Assembly: GCA_943735955.1 (NCBI GenBank)
Contig: OX030959.1
Span: 8,450,106 to 8,514,105 of the forward strand
Origin: Piscicola geometra
Taxonomy: Eukaryota; Annelida; Clitellata; Hirudinida; Piscicolidae
DNA: 64,000 nt
Reading direction: 5' to 3'
The position numbers and the translations under genes were made by a program. The notes under the pieces are model-generated. The model had not been told where the DNA came from, did no database searches, and saw only the letters and a program-made list of their open reading frames with translations. Below, in pieces: positions 1 through 41,296 of this stretch (position 1 is its first letter; each line of letters opens with the position of its first letter).

Positions 1-32
1 AGGCTGTGAATAGTATAGACCAAAAAAAAAAA
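1..32 (+). repeat. 3' end of a tRNA-derived SINE
   Basis: GGCTGTGAATAGTATAGACC followed by an A-run matches the tail of the SINE at 56714-56961 (GACTGTGAACAATACAGACC plus A-run). Only the last 32 bp are inside the window. Confidence 0.6.
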
Positions 33-154
33 CACCACTGCACCAAATTAAACTTAACCCTCTTGCAGCTACCTGTTTACCACACTACACCAAACGGCAC
101 CAAATTACGCTAAACCACTCTACACTGCACCACACTTCACAACACACACGACAG

Positions 155-28441
<28,287 letters not shown>

Positions 28442-30150
28442 TGTGCACATGCATATGAAAGCATTTACACTAGTACATGCACTAATAATATACCTTCAAT
28501 GTAAATACACATACATAAATAATACCTGCATTCATGAAATTTTAATACAGGAAGGCAAAAATAGTTGTTTTCATTGATTTTGAGCCTTTAAGAAGAATTG
28601 CAATCATTGGCGATTGACCACTTGACGGGTGTGCGCTTAAATACTTTTTTAAATCATAACTTGTTGTTAATGTTTGAAACTTATGATGAATTAATCGAGA
28701 AGTTCACTCATTTCGTGCTCTGTGACCCTGCATGGAATGTTAATATCAGTTCATGATCTCTTGTGCTATTTGAATGAATAATTACACTTTATTGCTAACA
28801 TTATTTCAGTATCTACATTTTAATTTAGTCACGAACCTAACTCGATAAGGGAAAGGCTAGCTGTAATAACAAAACCTCCCTGGAGTTCTTTCCTTATATG
28901 GCGTACTATGCATGCGTTTCATCCGAGGCTATCATTATTCAGTCTAAATCAGGTCAGATCTTCTTGCGGATTAATTCTTAAAAGATACTTTCTGAGCAGT
29001 CTATTGCTTCATCAAAAAAGATTTGTGGAATAGATGTTACAATGTATTAACACTGTTTTTGTAATACTTTTGTTGTATTGGGAGTCTCCCAAAAGTGCAA
29101 TAATCAAATGAAAAATCTGACATTATTTTCGAAAAACTACACGCGTCTTCTCTTGCCTGCTGACTGATATTTTATTATTATTTTAAATTATGTCACAAGT
29201 TGTCATATATTCTGACCAGAAAATGCTGCAAAAAGATGTGTGAAATAGCAAGCCAGAAGAATCCATCCTTCTGGCATCTTTGTCATTTAAGTTTTAAGTC
29301 TCATGGCATTTAGGAATACTTTTAAAACCTTGGTCAATTCTTCATCGCTTCTCTGAGACTCGAACGCCAGATGCCTTCCACGAGTTGAATGAAATACCTT
29401 CAAAGTTTTTTTTATGGGTTTTGCTTTTGTTCCAATTTTATTTTCAATTCCAACTTTCTGGCATCCAGTGAAATAATGATAATTGCAGTTCTGGAACTCA
29501 AACATTTCTGAAAACAAAATACGTAATCAGCAAAGTCTTAGTATTAGGGAGGAGGGAATAAAAAAGCAAAAAATCGAAAAAGTGGAAATTCGTGACGTCC
29601 ACCTGCATGGGCTAAAAGTCGGGGAGTAGTTATTATTATTTTAAAATTTAATTAAAAAATGTTTGTATCATTCAAAATAAATATAAAACTAATATGCTCA
29701 TTATTATGCAAATTATGGTGAATCGTTTTGTCCAATTATTCAACGAGTGGCCTTTTATGATGCATGGGTGGAAATGAATTAAACTTAACGCAGATGAATG
29801 GTCTGAGGAAAAACTAATTTTTAAAGAAGATATGAATAATTCAAAGTATGGAATTATTAACCACTAGCGTGGGTTCGATTCCTACCGTCGCATGAGTGCG
29901 TCTATGCTCCACTTTATGGGAAGGAGAACGTTCCCAATGTGGAACATATTTTAAAGTCCTAAATGAAACAGTTAGGCGTCTTAGAAGAAAGTTTAATTTT
30001 TACTTTACGCTGAGTCCAGATGTTTGTTGTTATTTTAGGAACAATTTTAAAAAGATATTTTGAGTTTTCAACAAGTTATTTTAGACTAAAGTAGGTGAAA
30101 TAACATTATTTCCATGTCTTTTAGTTTTTGTTTTGTCGTCTTGTTGCTGA
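28442..30150. other. intergenic DNA downstream of VPS54
   Basis: AT-rich with no gene that I can support. A - strand frame at 29287-29517 (76 codons, FEFQNCNYHYFTGC) is unidentified. A B-box-like GGTTCGATTCC near 29874 suggests a SINE relic. CAACGAGTGGCCTTTTATG at 29741 recurs inverted at about 63755. Confidence 0.5.
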
Positions 30151-30154
30151 ATTG

Positions 30155-30990
30155 CATGGGCGGCGATCCTGGGAGGGTCCTGGGGTCAGAACCCCCCCAC
30201 TTTTTTTAGTGGAGGGGGTCCACCTTATTAGGAACCCCCCTACTTTTTGTCCATTTTTGTATTTAAAAATTTCTATTTAGATATAAGCATAATCGTCAAC
30301 CATAGCATAAAAGTAAATGTTTATACAGTAATACATTGTGAGTATGTGTAGTTATAGTGATAGCTGTCTAAAACAAAAATATTCTTTGCTTACTTAAATA
30401 CTCCTTCACCTAGTTTTTTTATCACTATGGCGTAGGCGGGAATCCTGGGGTTCACCTTTACAAGGACCCCCTCACTCTTTTAAAAATACACAGCCTTATC
30501 GTCAACCATGGGATAAAAAAATGATAATACATGATTACATTGTGATGCTAGGGGGGTCCTAGGGTCCCTCTTAATATGGACTCTTCTTAGTTTTTCAAGT
30601 ACAATAATTTCTCAACTCTTATCTTAATACAAGCATAATCGTCAACCATAGCATGAAACAGAATTTTTATTCAATAATATATTTTGGGTAGGCGTAGTTA
30701 TAGTGATAGCTGTCTGAAGCAAAACTATTCTTTTCTTACTCAAATACTCCTCCACCTACTCTTCTTTTTATATTTATGGATTTAAATTAATGAATTATTT
30801 TTATATAATTAAATTTCTAATTTTTCAATTTTTGCAAGCAGACATTCAAAATGCTTTTCAGAAAATATCGTTTCCCTTTTTGCAAGCAGACAGATTTTTA
30901 TTTTTATTGAAAATTCATTCATATTGTGCTACTTATTTTGCATGGACGATATTCATAGGGGGGTTCTGAGGTCCACTTCAATATCGATCT
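30155..30990 (+). repeat. GGGGGTCC-rich subterminal repeats of a hAT element
   Basis: Three or four related blocks (about 30155-30350, 30425-30530, 30545-30720, 30945-31000) each contain GGCGG/GACGAT, ATCCTGGG, a C-run and TAATCGTCAACCATAGCAT. They directly precede the transposase relic. Confidence 0.6.
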
Positions 30991-31134
30991 ATTCAATTTT
31001 TTAGATGAACCAAAGTTAATGAATTTTAAAAGGCTTCGAACATTAAATAAAGTTGTAGGTAAATCAAACTACAAGTTTCATATCGCATAACTGCCAAAAA
31101 GAAATGCTAAGGCTTTTAGCTCATTCTATCGTTA

Positions 31135-32050
31135 GAAACAGTGTACATTGTAATCGCCGAATTTGGTGTTGTGGTTGACGGCACACAAGACTGCAATGGG
31201 TTAGAGCAAGAATCGATATGCATTCGTTTTTTTGACAAAGCTTTGAATGTTAATGAACAGTTTATTGGTTTATACAGCCCACCAGACACGATCGGAAAAA
31301 CATTATCTGCTGTAGTACAAGATTTTCTAATCAGAATTATGCTACCTATAGAAAAACTTTAGAGCTCAGATTTATGACGGCGCTGCTAACATGAACGGCC
31401 GATATAATGGTTGTCAGGCTATTATCAGCAGTGAGCATCCGCTTGCATTGTTTTTCCACTGTGCACACTGTGCAAATCTTGTTGCCCAGTACACAGCTGC
31501 TGCAAATCTCTTTGTGAGCAGTTCATTTCAGTTTGTCCAAGAGTTAGGTGCTTTTTACAATCGTTCAGGGAAGGTCAAAAAGCAGTTTAGTGATGCTTTA
31601 ATGTTTCTTATAATTGACTTTCCTGATGAGCCAGTGAAAAAAAACTATAGTATAAAACTTCTTTGTCCTACAAGATGGCTAACTAGAGTATCTACAGTGT
31701 CTTCTGTACTTGTTAGCTTGGAATCATTTGCTTCCATTGGTACTGCTGATGAAACAGCTATAAAGGCTTGAGGCCTTTTTTCAACAGGACCCTCAAGGTA
31801 GTTGTTTTGGTGTTTTCACTTCTGGAACAGTTAAACAGGTCGTTGCAATCAGCAAGTGCCATGTTCAGTGGAATGGTTGCAGCGACTGATTCCGTTGTGC
31901 GAGAATTGCGTTGCCTACGATCAGATGAACAGTTTAACGCCATTTTCAGAGATGTCAACAGTATGGTTTTGGTATATGATCTCGAGCCGATTGATGTACC
32001 TCGGATGCGAAAGCCGCCACAAAACTATGGGCTGGCCCAGCTCATGTAGC
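31135..32050 (+). pseudogene. DUF4371/ZMYM1-like hAT transposase, decayed
   Basis: Three frames in series: FGVVVDGTQDCNGLEQESIC with FIGLYSPPDT; then DGAANMNGRYNGCQAIISSE, CAHCANLVAQYTA and LLCPTRWLTR; then LEQLNRSLQSASAM, MVAATDSVVRELRCLR and PIDVPRMRKPPQNYG. The order matches the DUF4371-type transposases domesticated as ZMYM1-like proteins. Frameshifts near 31365 and 31765 break it. Confidence 0.88.
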
Positions 32051-32079
32051 AACAGCACCAGAGGAACATTATCGAGCAG

Positions 32080-32252
32080 CATTGCTACATAGGCGCCACT
32101 CCACACGACGTACACATCTTTCAATACATACGTCACAAACACCGCGTCATAAACACTAGGTATATGATAGTTCACGGTTGCTCGTCAAGGATTCGAACAG
32201 GCAACCTTTGAGTTGCAAGTCTGACGTCTACCATCCAAGCCATCCCCGCTCC
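32080..32252 (-). mobile_element. tRNA-derived SINE (copy 2)
   Basis: On the - strand the head is GGGGATGGCTTGGATGGTAG with the B-box TGTTCGAATCC, followed by the shared CATATACCTAG core and a GTCGTGTGGAGTGGCG tail. It directly follows the transposase relic. Confidence 0.85.
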
Positions 32253-32394
32253 TCGGTACATGCACGAAGACATCGCCCATAGACCCTTCTCTTCACCAAG
32301 TTATAGGACAATGTAGCTCAATATTGTCAAAAGCCATCTCACAGCTCGTCAACTTATCTTTCCAAGAAGGATGTTTTCCATCTACTTTCAAAGC

Positions 32395-32625
32395 AGCCTA
32401 AATTACACCAATATTAAAGAAAGCCAATCTTGTCCCAACCAATCCAGCAAATTTTCGACCTTTTTCCAACCTGTCCACCATATCAAAAATTGTGGAAAGG
32501 GTCGTATTAAAACAACTACAACCTCAAATCACCTCCAATCCAAACTACCCCAGTCATCAATCAGCCTACAGATCTTACCACTCTACAGAAACAGCCCTAT
32601 TCCATATAACTGACCCCATTTTCAA
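32395..32625 (+). pseudogene. LINE reverse-transcriptase fragment
   Basis: Reads TPILKKANLVPTNPANFRPF, SNLSTISKIVERVVLKQL and HQSAYRSYHSTETALFHITD, the N-terminal RT motifs of a CR1-like LINE, without a stop over about 70 codons. Confidence 0.88.
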
Positions 32626-32644
32626 TGAATGCAACTAAAATTAA

Positions 32645-32978
32645 AATGTTAAATAATTCGCACCCCTAGAAGTTCTGTTGCGAATCTTCAAGGAAGGAGA
32701 AGTTTTTCGATGAAATGCAATTTTTCCATTCGTTTTTTGACAGTAAATTAAGAGAGTGTTTGTGTTCCCTTGCTGACAATGAAGCCAAAACAGCAATAAA
32801 CAGTTTTGGATAAGTTTAAATGCATTAACATTTTTTAATGCGTTAATGTTTTTTTAATGCGTTAATTTTTTTTTAATGCGTTAATTTTTTTTAATGCGTT
32901 AAAATATTTAACGGCGTTAAAAATTTTAACATTCGTTAATTGATTAACGCGTTAATCGAAAGTTAACGTAGATTAAAT
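32645..32978 (-). mobile_element. family B hAT-like fragment
   Basis: Same order of blocks as 21720-22180: CCATTCGTTTTTTGACAGTA, GTGTTTGTGTTCCCTTGCTG, then TTAATGCG repeats and GTTAACGTAGATTAAA. Confidence 0.7.
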
Positions 32979-33314
32979 AAGATCAAAATAACATTTTTAT
33001 TCAAATAACATTTTTTGAAAAGCACATTTTCATACTTGAAGATGTAATTACTCTCAAATTTTTTAAAAGTAATTTGCATTACAATAGCGAACAGAAATAT
33101 TTTGCATTATTGTTATATGTATTAATTTGTTATATTTCTGGCAATAATTTCTACAATATTTTTTCAGCTAAGTTGTATTACAATATTGAAAAGAAATATT
33201 TTTTTTATTATTTACTAAAAATTAATTATTTTTTTGATTAAAATATAATAGCCCAAATTAATTAATTCTTCTTTAAATGATTTTGGTTAGATAGACTATA
33301 AATTCTGGTTATTC

Positions 33315-33459
33315 AGGGTGACCAGAAAAATGCGCCACGGGAAATTTCGCAAACAGAAAAATGCGCAGAGAAAAGTGCACATTATGCTGTGCAAGAATTT
33401 TTTTGGCGGATTTTTGTGTGTGCATAATTTTATGTGGATGCATCTTTCTGGGAACCCTT
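33315..33459. mobile_element. 145-bp MITE
   Basis: AGGGTGACCAGAAAAATGCG at the left and CATCTTTCTGGGAACCCT at the right are imperfect inverted repeats of about 20 bp; the interior is too short to encode anything. Confidence 0.6.
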
Positions 33460-33479
33460 GTTTAGAATTTTTAAATTTT

Positions 33480-33870
33480 AATGTTAGAATCTAAAATAAA
33501 TATTTAAAATGTTTTAAAAAATGCCAATACTCTTTACATTTATGATTAATAAGATTACTAAGTAAACATTTTTTCCGGCATTGAATAACTAATTTTTTTA
33601 TAATTCGTAATATAACTTTTCAAAATGTATAATTAACGAAAGGGTGAAAACACAATGATGAAATGCAAAAATTTCAACAATAGTTTTCTGCCTTTTATTA
33701 TTTTTTAAATTTATTATTATTAAGATTAATAAAATTTACTTTTTTTGGCATTGAATAACTTTTTTTTTTCTAATCCGTAAAATAAAACTTAAAATGTATG
33801 ATTAAAAAATTGGGGAAACCCCAATGATGAAATGCAGAATTTTAAAAATTAGTTTTTTGCATTATATTAT
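33480..33870 (+). repeat. tandem duplication of about 170 bp
   Basis: GGCATTGAATAACT, then CCGTAATATAA/CCGTAAAATAA, AAAATGTATAATTA and CAATGATGAAATGCA occur in order twice (around 33575-33665 and 33745-33835). Confidence 0.65.
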
Positions 33871-35261
33871 TATGGAATTAACAAAAATCGCAAGTTTTTA
33901 TTAGTGAAATTTGCACGAAAAATATAATTTACGCTTCTTTTATGTCTCTCATTACTATCAGTTATTTCGTTGCAATATTTTTTTTCATAGAAAATTTTAT
34001 TTGACTTTTGTATCGCCATTTTCTCGTTATAAAATTCATTACTTATTAATTAATAACTACTTGTTCATATTTAAGTTAATTACTACATTTAATTATTTTG
34101 GATCAGGAAAAAAACTCTTTTAAATCACTTTATGCAAGAAAAACGTTTGTATAGTAAATTTATGATCAGGAATGCTAAAGAAAAATCACACAGAGAATAA
34201 CAAGGATTCTACGAACAAATAAATTTAACAAATAATCTATAATAATTACTGCTTCCATAGTTAGAATTTATTGATTGTTTAAATTCATGTTTAACCAATA
34301 TTATTATTTTCTAGCTGATTGATTTAAAATCCAATAAAGTTATGATATGTTCGTATAAGCTGATCAACAATTCATAAATCCTCAACCAGTTTTAGAGCTT
34401 AATGATTTCAAAATATTTGTTATTAATACAATTATTTAATTAAAATTTCATTAATTCAGCTTCAAAAAAGAAAATTAAAAAATATCTAACTACCAATTCT
34501 CGAAGAAGTTTTTGTGTATTTAAGATTATGTATAGGTCAAACAATATTGAATGAATGTAAAGGCACCCAGGTCTATAGAGTTTAAAAACACGACTTAATG
34601 GTTGTCCAAAATGGTTGAAAATGGCAAAAACACTTCAAAGCAGTTAGAAAGAAATTAAAAATAAGTCGAAAATTTACAAAACCTAATACCACGAAAAACA
34701 CAAAAACAGAAAAAATTGATGAAAACGTGGAAGTTTGAAAAATTGAACGGCATTAAGGCAGGAGAAAAGATGAAACCATCACCAAGTTAAGGCAACACAC
34801 AATGAATAAAATATTAAGAAAAAAGTTTTAATGATTCTTATATAAGTTTCAAGAAAAAGATATGATCGAATTAGCGTTTATGATGGATATTAAGGTTGGT
34901 GTTAGAAAAAACCGATAAGATGGCGTTAAAGGAGCGCATATAGTTACTTGTATTGCATGAGTTGACAACAATTCATTCGAATGTGGAGCGACTAAGAATC
35001 TAGGCTATGATAGACTGTTTTCTGTGAGGTATATCATTTCATAAAGCCTTTCCTAATAAAAATCATTTCAAACATTCAGAATTGATATAATATTAATAAA
35101 AATATGAAATAATTTTGATTAAAATGTATGAAATTCAGCGATTTTAATTGATAAAAATGAACTGATCATTGATTAATGAATGAAAACAAATTTAACGGAT
35201 AAATTTATATTGAGAGAAAAGATTTAATGATAAAAATGTAAATATTTCTTCATAAAATCGA
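33871..35261. other. intergenic, nothing recognised
   Basis: Very AT-rich single-copy-looking DNA with many short inverted A/T runs. No coding frame above background. Confidence 0.5.
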
Positions 35262-35276
35262 ACCAATTTAATGAAT
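35262..35276 (-). terminator. possible ATTAAA poly(A) signal of the zinc-finger gene
   Basis: ATTAAA on the - strand about 75 bp past the TAA stop at 35345-35347. It is a weak candidate because such hexamers are frequent in this AT-rich DNA. Confidence 0.25.
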
Positions 35277-35344
35277 AAAAATAAATTGACACACTATTAT
35301 AGTGCATATAATATACCCTGACCCATTATGAAAATTTGGCCATT

Positions 35345-38300
35345 TTACGATGAAATGAGAGAACTGCCATTTTTTGAGAGTTTTTGGCCTTTTTTGAGGT
35401 TCCTATTGCATAATTTTTGTAACTTATGTTTTATGATTTGTATACAATTAATTGAAGTATAACCACAACAAATGCACCCGTGCTTTCCCGCAGCTCTCAA
35501 GCAGGAAGGCAGCTTGATTGAATATTTCATTGAAATTCCTCTGTCAACTTTTTTTCCCAATCTTCTTCCATATAAATCTCTAAAAGATCTTTTATAAAAA
35601 AGGTTGTTGTTAACATCATGACACTTATGGGCGTGGTAGTGCAGCAAGAAAGCTTGGTCAGTGTGGAAAAGGCACATGGAGCAGCGCAGACACCCCTTCA
35701 TCCAGTGCAGCCTGCTGTGGATGACTGCAACGGTTCGAAGCTTAGTCGTGAACTTGCAAGATCTACATTTGTATAATGTTGAATTAGCTTTTTCAACCGT
35801 TTCAAAAAAAAATCTTTGATTCAGCGGTAAAAAACCGTCTTTGATCAAACTATTATTTGAAGGATCGGTGACGTCAGTCGGATCCAAGCAGTCAGAAATA
35901 TCATTTTTCTCTTTGTCTGTTGGTAGCTTTTCGAAAGATGAGGTATTGTCTGAAGACCGGTCCACAAAATGGCTTTTGTCAGCATTTGACATATTATTAA
36001 TCGTTTCATAGTTGTTTTCAGTGTAGCATTGTTTATAAGGAAAAGTGTGGAGTGTATCATGCAAGTCATTCAATTTTTTCAAACCGTTACAAACGTTATT
36101 TGTTTTTTCAAGAAGGCTTTGATAACAGTTGTTGAGGCTCCCATGAGTGATACTTCTCTTTAAAACTGAGCTTAACTTTGTAGCATCCTTCGAGGTGAAA
36201 TTCATAGACGGAAAAATAGGCGGCTCATTGAGATTTTCTTCGTTCAAACTTGAATCAAAATTTAATCTTTTCAAAAGACCAAATCTTTTTAAAAAGCCTT
36301 CTTTGTTAATTTTCTTGAAATGTTCATTCACAACTTCATCTGTCTCCAAGGCCTCTTTTGCGCAGTTTTGCTCACTGACGTGTTTGAAGAGGCTTGAGAT
36401 GTTGGTCGCTTCGAACGAGCAATGCCTGCACTTTAGATTCCCATCCTGGTCCATTTCGGCCTCACACATCGAGTGTCCTTCAGAATCCGAAGTTTCGCTT
36501 TTTGAAATGCTCTCACCGGCGTCGGACACTTTCTTAATGTGGCTTTCCATCAAGTGAGGGTTCATGGCTTGGTGGCTGTAAGTCTTGAGATGTTTTTTGA
36601 GATCACATTTCCACTTAGTGGAGTACTGGCACGTTTTGCATACGAATGGCTTTTCATTGGAATGAACTCTCAAATGTCTGCGCAGTTCTGCTGGACTGTG
36701 GCCCACAAAGTGGCATTGCTCGCAATGGTAAGTGTTGTGGCAGTCTCCTGTCGGGGCAACAACTACTTGGGAGCTTTCCAGTTTAATGAACGGCTCATAG
36801 AAAGTTCCAGACTGTTTCAACTGTGAAGAAAAGATTTTTGAAGCTTTATTTTCAATTTTGAAACTATTTAAAATTGATTTTCCATTCATTGAATTGTTAG
36901 GACTGTGTTGTGTAGAAGATGCTTTAAAAGCCTTCATTAAGCCATTTTTGCTTTCGATCTGTTCTTGACATTTTAGGTTAATTTTGCGTTGTCTGTTTTG
37001 GTGATCAGAAGAGTCCCTGCTGCCTCCGCATCTCTTCAAGTGCTTCACTACATCCCATTTCCATTTAGATCTGTTGAAAAGAGATAATTAGAAAGATAAA
37101 AAAAATAGTTTTCACAAAAAAGTTAAAATACTACTTATCTCACTAAAATCCCACCTGTAAGGGCATTGGGGGCAGAGAAATGGTTTTTCATCCGAGTGGT
37201 TTTTTTTGTGTTGCGTCATTTCTGAAGGCCATCTGGCTTTGTAGTCGCAGAGATCGCATTGGTATGGCAAGTTCGTCTCTCCGCCAGATCCACCATCTTT
37301 CTTGCTACGGTGACTTTTACCTAAATTAACTTTTGAAGAATTTAAATCTACACTGCATGAGAATTTATAAAATGTGCTAGGAATTGAATATGAAGATGCT
37401 TCCGTGGTTTTACAACTAGTTCTGCTGTCAGGCGACGAAACGTTTTCTTCTGGAGCTTTAGGAATCACTAGCACAGTTTCTGTTTCAGTAAATTCTAAAA
37501 GTGAATTTTCTCTCGTTGAAAGATTCATCTTACAATTAGACGAGTTAAATTGTGTGTTGATTGAAAGTCGCGTGTCATCGTAATGTGTGAGTAAAGTGTT
37601 TCTGGAATTTTTGAGGTTGTATGGATTAGGCGTAAGCACGCTGTGACACTGAGTGTAGTGGCTTTCAAGCTTGCATAGCCATTCCTCAGCGTGCCCGCAC
37701 ACACAACACTTGAAGTCCCATTTGGAGGATTCTACGACCTGCTGGAGAATCGTATGGGAGACTGATTTGAGGAGGTGGACGTGGAAGACGGAGAAGTGAT
37801 CGTTGAGTCGTTCAAGCGATTCGACGTCAGTTCTGCACTGAAAACAACTATAGGATAATTTCATCAACAGTTTGTCTTGCATAGCGGTTGTGTCTTTATC
37901 TGAAGCATTTGAACTCCTTGTGGAGTAATCAAGAGGCGATTCTTCTTTAACTATTGTGGGCGTTTTAAATGAAAGATCCAAGACACCGTGATGGTCAAAC
38001 GAGTCGCAGTTTGTGTGAAATTTGTTGGATTGGGGTAATGAAGCAATGCTGAGCAAAAGATTAGAGTTATCTTGGAAAGAAAAGTCGGAAAGGGTCGATT
38101 TAGGCTTGCTATATATTTTCAAGTATTTTGCAGAGTGCATCAGAGATTCGTTGTTTTGAGCATTTTTGTTTGCGTTTGGAATGTACACAGTTTTTTGATG
38201 GTTGCTGATCGAGTTGAGAAGATGTAAAGTGGCATGTTTTTGAAAATTATGAGGAGGGAATTTGACGATTCTTTCTCTTTCTTCTTTGGTAGGCAGTGGC

Positions 38301-38791
38301 TCACCTTCGTGTTTCTCTTTCCAGTGTTTGTTCAGAGATTTCCTCCATTTATATACGTTTCCGCACTTGGAACAAGCATACTTGGTTCCGTCTTGCTCTT
38401 CAATGCTGATGTACTTGAGAGGGTCTACCGCCTCTCTGGCCGGTGTGGTGCGAAGTTTTTGTTGGAAGAGAGAAGTCGCATGCGTTTGAGGGACGATGCT
38501 TAGAGGCTGCATCAAACTCGTTTCAATTGTGTTTTTTTGTTTTTCATAATTGTTGCTTATGAACGTGGAATTATCATCTGAATTTGAAACGAACTTAGAA
38601 AACATGCCTGGAGAGAGAAAGTTTGTAAATAAACTTTTCGTTGTTGAAATGGAAGTCATGTGGTGGTTGCAATTTGTTATATCGTTGTTGGAAATCTTTT
38701 CTTTCATATATGACTTTTCATAATAATTTTTTTTCTCATTAAATTCTATTTTTTCATGATTGTTAGTTAAAGGTTCTTCTGGAATATTCAT
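35345..38791 (-). CDS. multi-C2H2 zinc-finger protein, 1120 aa, two exons
   Basis: Two long frames join across an 84-bp intron (exon 1 38791-37155, exon 2 37070-35345). The spliced length is 3363 nt, in frame, and a stop two codons before the ATG supports the start. Finger-like motifs lie at about residues 140-161, 316-337, 362-383, 512-532, 540-560, 662-682, 690-712, 760-782, 981-1001, 1009-1030 and 1078-1100. Fingers 4-5, 6-7 and 9-10 form close pairs; the 4-5 and 6-7 links resemble the TGEKP linker (SDEKPF, SNEKPF). Several end His-x-Cys in place of His-His. KW-containing helices recur (KWRKSLNKH, KWKWDVVKH, KWKCDLKKH). VLDLS at about 270-274 resembles a CtBP-binding motif. The spacers are Ser/Asn-rich and probably disordered. 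I infer a nuclear DNA-binding regulator and cannot name the orthologue. Confidence 0.9.
37071..37154 (-). other. 84-bp intron inside finger 5 of the zinc-finger gene
   Basis: On the - strand the exon ends CTTACAG, then GTGGGATT at 37154; the intron ends TTTTCAACAG at 37071. Splicing restores CPQCPYR-SKWKWDVVKHLKRC, a complete C2HC finger with an Arg codon split 2+1. Reading through instead gives a stop soon after the donor, so retention would truncate the protein after finger 4. Confidence 0.9.
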
Positions 38792-39019
38792 TATTTAGTA
38801 AATAATTGTTTAAACTATTAATTTTTATATTTTTCTCTAATCTTATAAAATGACGAAGCAGATTCCTTATTTAAAATAAATAGCAAAAAAAGATATTCTT
38901 TGATTGGTTTATTGGGATCACTTTCTTCCTCTTTGATGCTCTACTTTCAACGCACTGGCACGCGAGCTCAACACTTAAAACACTTGCACTCTCAACACAT
39001 CTTCTCACTTCTCAGACTC

Positions 39020-39033
39020 ACTTATAAAGAGCA
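39020..39033 (-). promoter_or_regulatory. TATA-like element upstream of the zinc-finger gene
   Basis: On the - strand the sequence reads CTCTTTATAAGTGAG, about 230 bp before the ATG at 38791. That places a start site near 38995 and a 5' leader of about 200 nt. AT-rich DNA makes chance TATA matches common. Confidence 0.3.
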
Positions 39034-39378
39034 GGCTTTACAACAATAATCATAAAAGTTCGCTCAAACGCATAGTTTTAAACTGAAAATTGTTTTAAAA
39101 AATATTTTTTTAGCGCATTTTAGCAAATAATCGGGAATACCCTAAATGCGTGAAACAGTGATAAAGAGCATTTCCACACTGCTATAATGATAATCTCGCT
39201 TTGCTCTAACAACACACAAGCCCAACAAACACACACTCTGCTCACCTAGAGTTTGCGATGCCAATAAGCCAGCCATGCTGCAAAACGTGTCGCCTCAGTC
39301 TACAATCTTCTATCAATTTATATCCTTCGAATCACTCCGTAGTGCCTTATTTATATATATACAAACGTTTTGTATAAG

Positions 39379-39546
<168 letters not shown>

Positions 39547-39649
39547 AACATTTTATATAAAAACATATATATATCCACAGAAGAATCTATATATGTTTAT
39601 GATGTTAACGATCGCAGATCGAATAATGCAGTCTTGTGAATATTAAGCT

Positions 39650-40600
39650 ATTGAACATTTTGTGCAGATGTCTCGTGCTTTCCTGCTTCTACACATATGT
39701 TCATCAGCTTAGATAGGTGCTCGTGTGTGTATGTGTTCGAATGTGTTTTTGTGTGCGTGTAATTGAATGTGTTCTGTGTACGTGAGTTTGAACGTGCTGC
39801 TGTGGCTTGTGCTTGTTTTTGTGTCTGTCTGTTTGTTTGCTTTGATGTGTGCGTGTGTTTGGAAGGCGTTTCAATATTTGACTTTTACGTGATGAGCAGA
39901 AGAGTGAATGTGAGGATGAAGGAGCGAGGAGGAAAATCACGAAAAGCTCATCCCTTATTGTCGCTTCAATTGTTCAAAATGCCTAATTCCTCACAATGAT
40001 ACATTTTTAGATTATTTTATTATACATTTTAAAACTCATATTTTTTTAATAACACCATTATCAAATTTTTCATAACTTTATTATAAAATTAAACTAATTT
40101 TTTGTTAGAAATATAACTATTTAAAGTTTAGAACAGATCTTGTATACTATATATTTCATTAACTTATTGAATCGTAATCCATTTGGATCTAAGCCACTTG
40201 AAATGGTTCTTTATTGCGTTTATTTTTGTATTTCTGTGAGTGTTTGTGTGTTTCTGTGAGAAGCTGCACGTGTTGCACGCATGAAAGAGGCAGTTGTCTC
40301 ATGGGGTGAGAAGCTAATAATTAGAGATAGCGTGAGTTGCTTTTGGTGAGTGGATGTGTGTGTGTGTTGGTGAGAGAGCAGGACTATGAAATCAAAAAGC
40401 CATCAAGGTTGAGAACAGGTGACTTACAATTCACATGTGTGCATGTGCGTGCTTTTGTGTATATGTGTGCCTTTGGATGAGTGTGTGTGTCTTTTTTTGT
40501 ATTCGTCAGTTTTTATGCGTTTTTTTTATTTACCTGGATGTGTCTGTATTTTTAATGTATTTATAAGTTTATGTGTGTTTTAATTTTTATGTTTGTATTT
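39650..40600. other. GT-rich intergenic segment
   Basis: Scattered GTGTGT and TGTGTTTGTG motifs (39718-39870, 40225-40500) in otherwise ordinary AT-rich DNA; no gene supported. Confidence 0.5.
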
Positions 40601-40604
40601 ACCT

Positions 40605-40607
40605 GTA

Positions 40608-40638
<31 letters not shown>

Positions 40639-40692
40639 TTGTGTGTGAGTGTGTGTTTGTGTGTGTGTGTGTGTATGTGCGCGTGTGTGTGT
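40605..40692 (+). repeat. imperfect (GT)n
   Basis: GT repeats with TTTG and GAGTG interruptions. Confidence 0.93.
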
Positions 40693-41296
40693 ACAAACAA
40701 ATGAGGACAGCGTGTTCCTTTTGAAGATGCAAGCATCAAATTCTGGTGCCTACTGACGCGTAGCTTGTGCTTCTATCATGAACGAGTTTTTGTGAGAATG
40801 CGAGCGCCTGCGCGTGATGTCTTTCAAACGACTTCACATGCGATCACAATAATCTTGTGTTCCCTTCCCTACATCACACTTGCCCGAACCTCGTCAACAC
40901 ATTTTCCATCAGCGTATTACATATCAAATTTCACTAATTTGATATGTGGTCTGATGACTTACGAAGGATTCCAAGAAAAAACGTCCTCAAAATGATTTTT
41001 AATCAAAAACGACTTTTATGCAATTTTATGAAGTTTTATGTATGTAAAAAAATTTAAAGAAACAATTCTATTTAATAAATACAAAAAAAGACTAACTACA
41101 CAGCTATTTTTTTGATAATTTTTTTGGTCACCATCTCGGAGTATTTTATACGATTTTTCAAGAGTGACTTATTCTCTATAAATGAATATTTTTTCTAAAA
41201 TGTATTTCAAACAATAAATGCTGACACGATTTGAACTGTGATTGTTGCGAACAGATGAGATTCTTGCAGAGCAACAGATTAAAGCGACTTGAAGAG

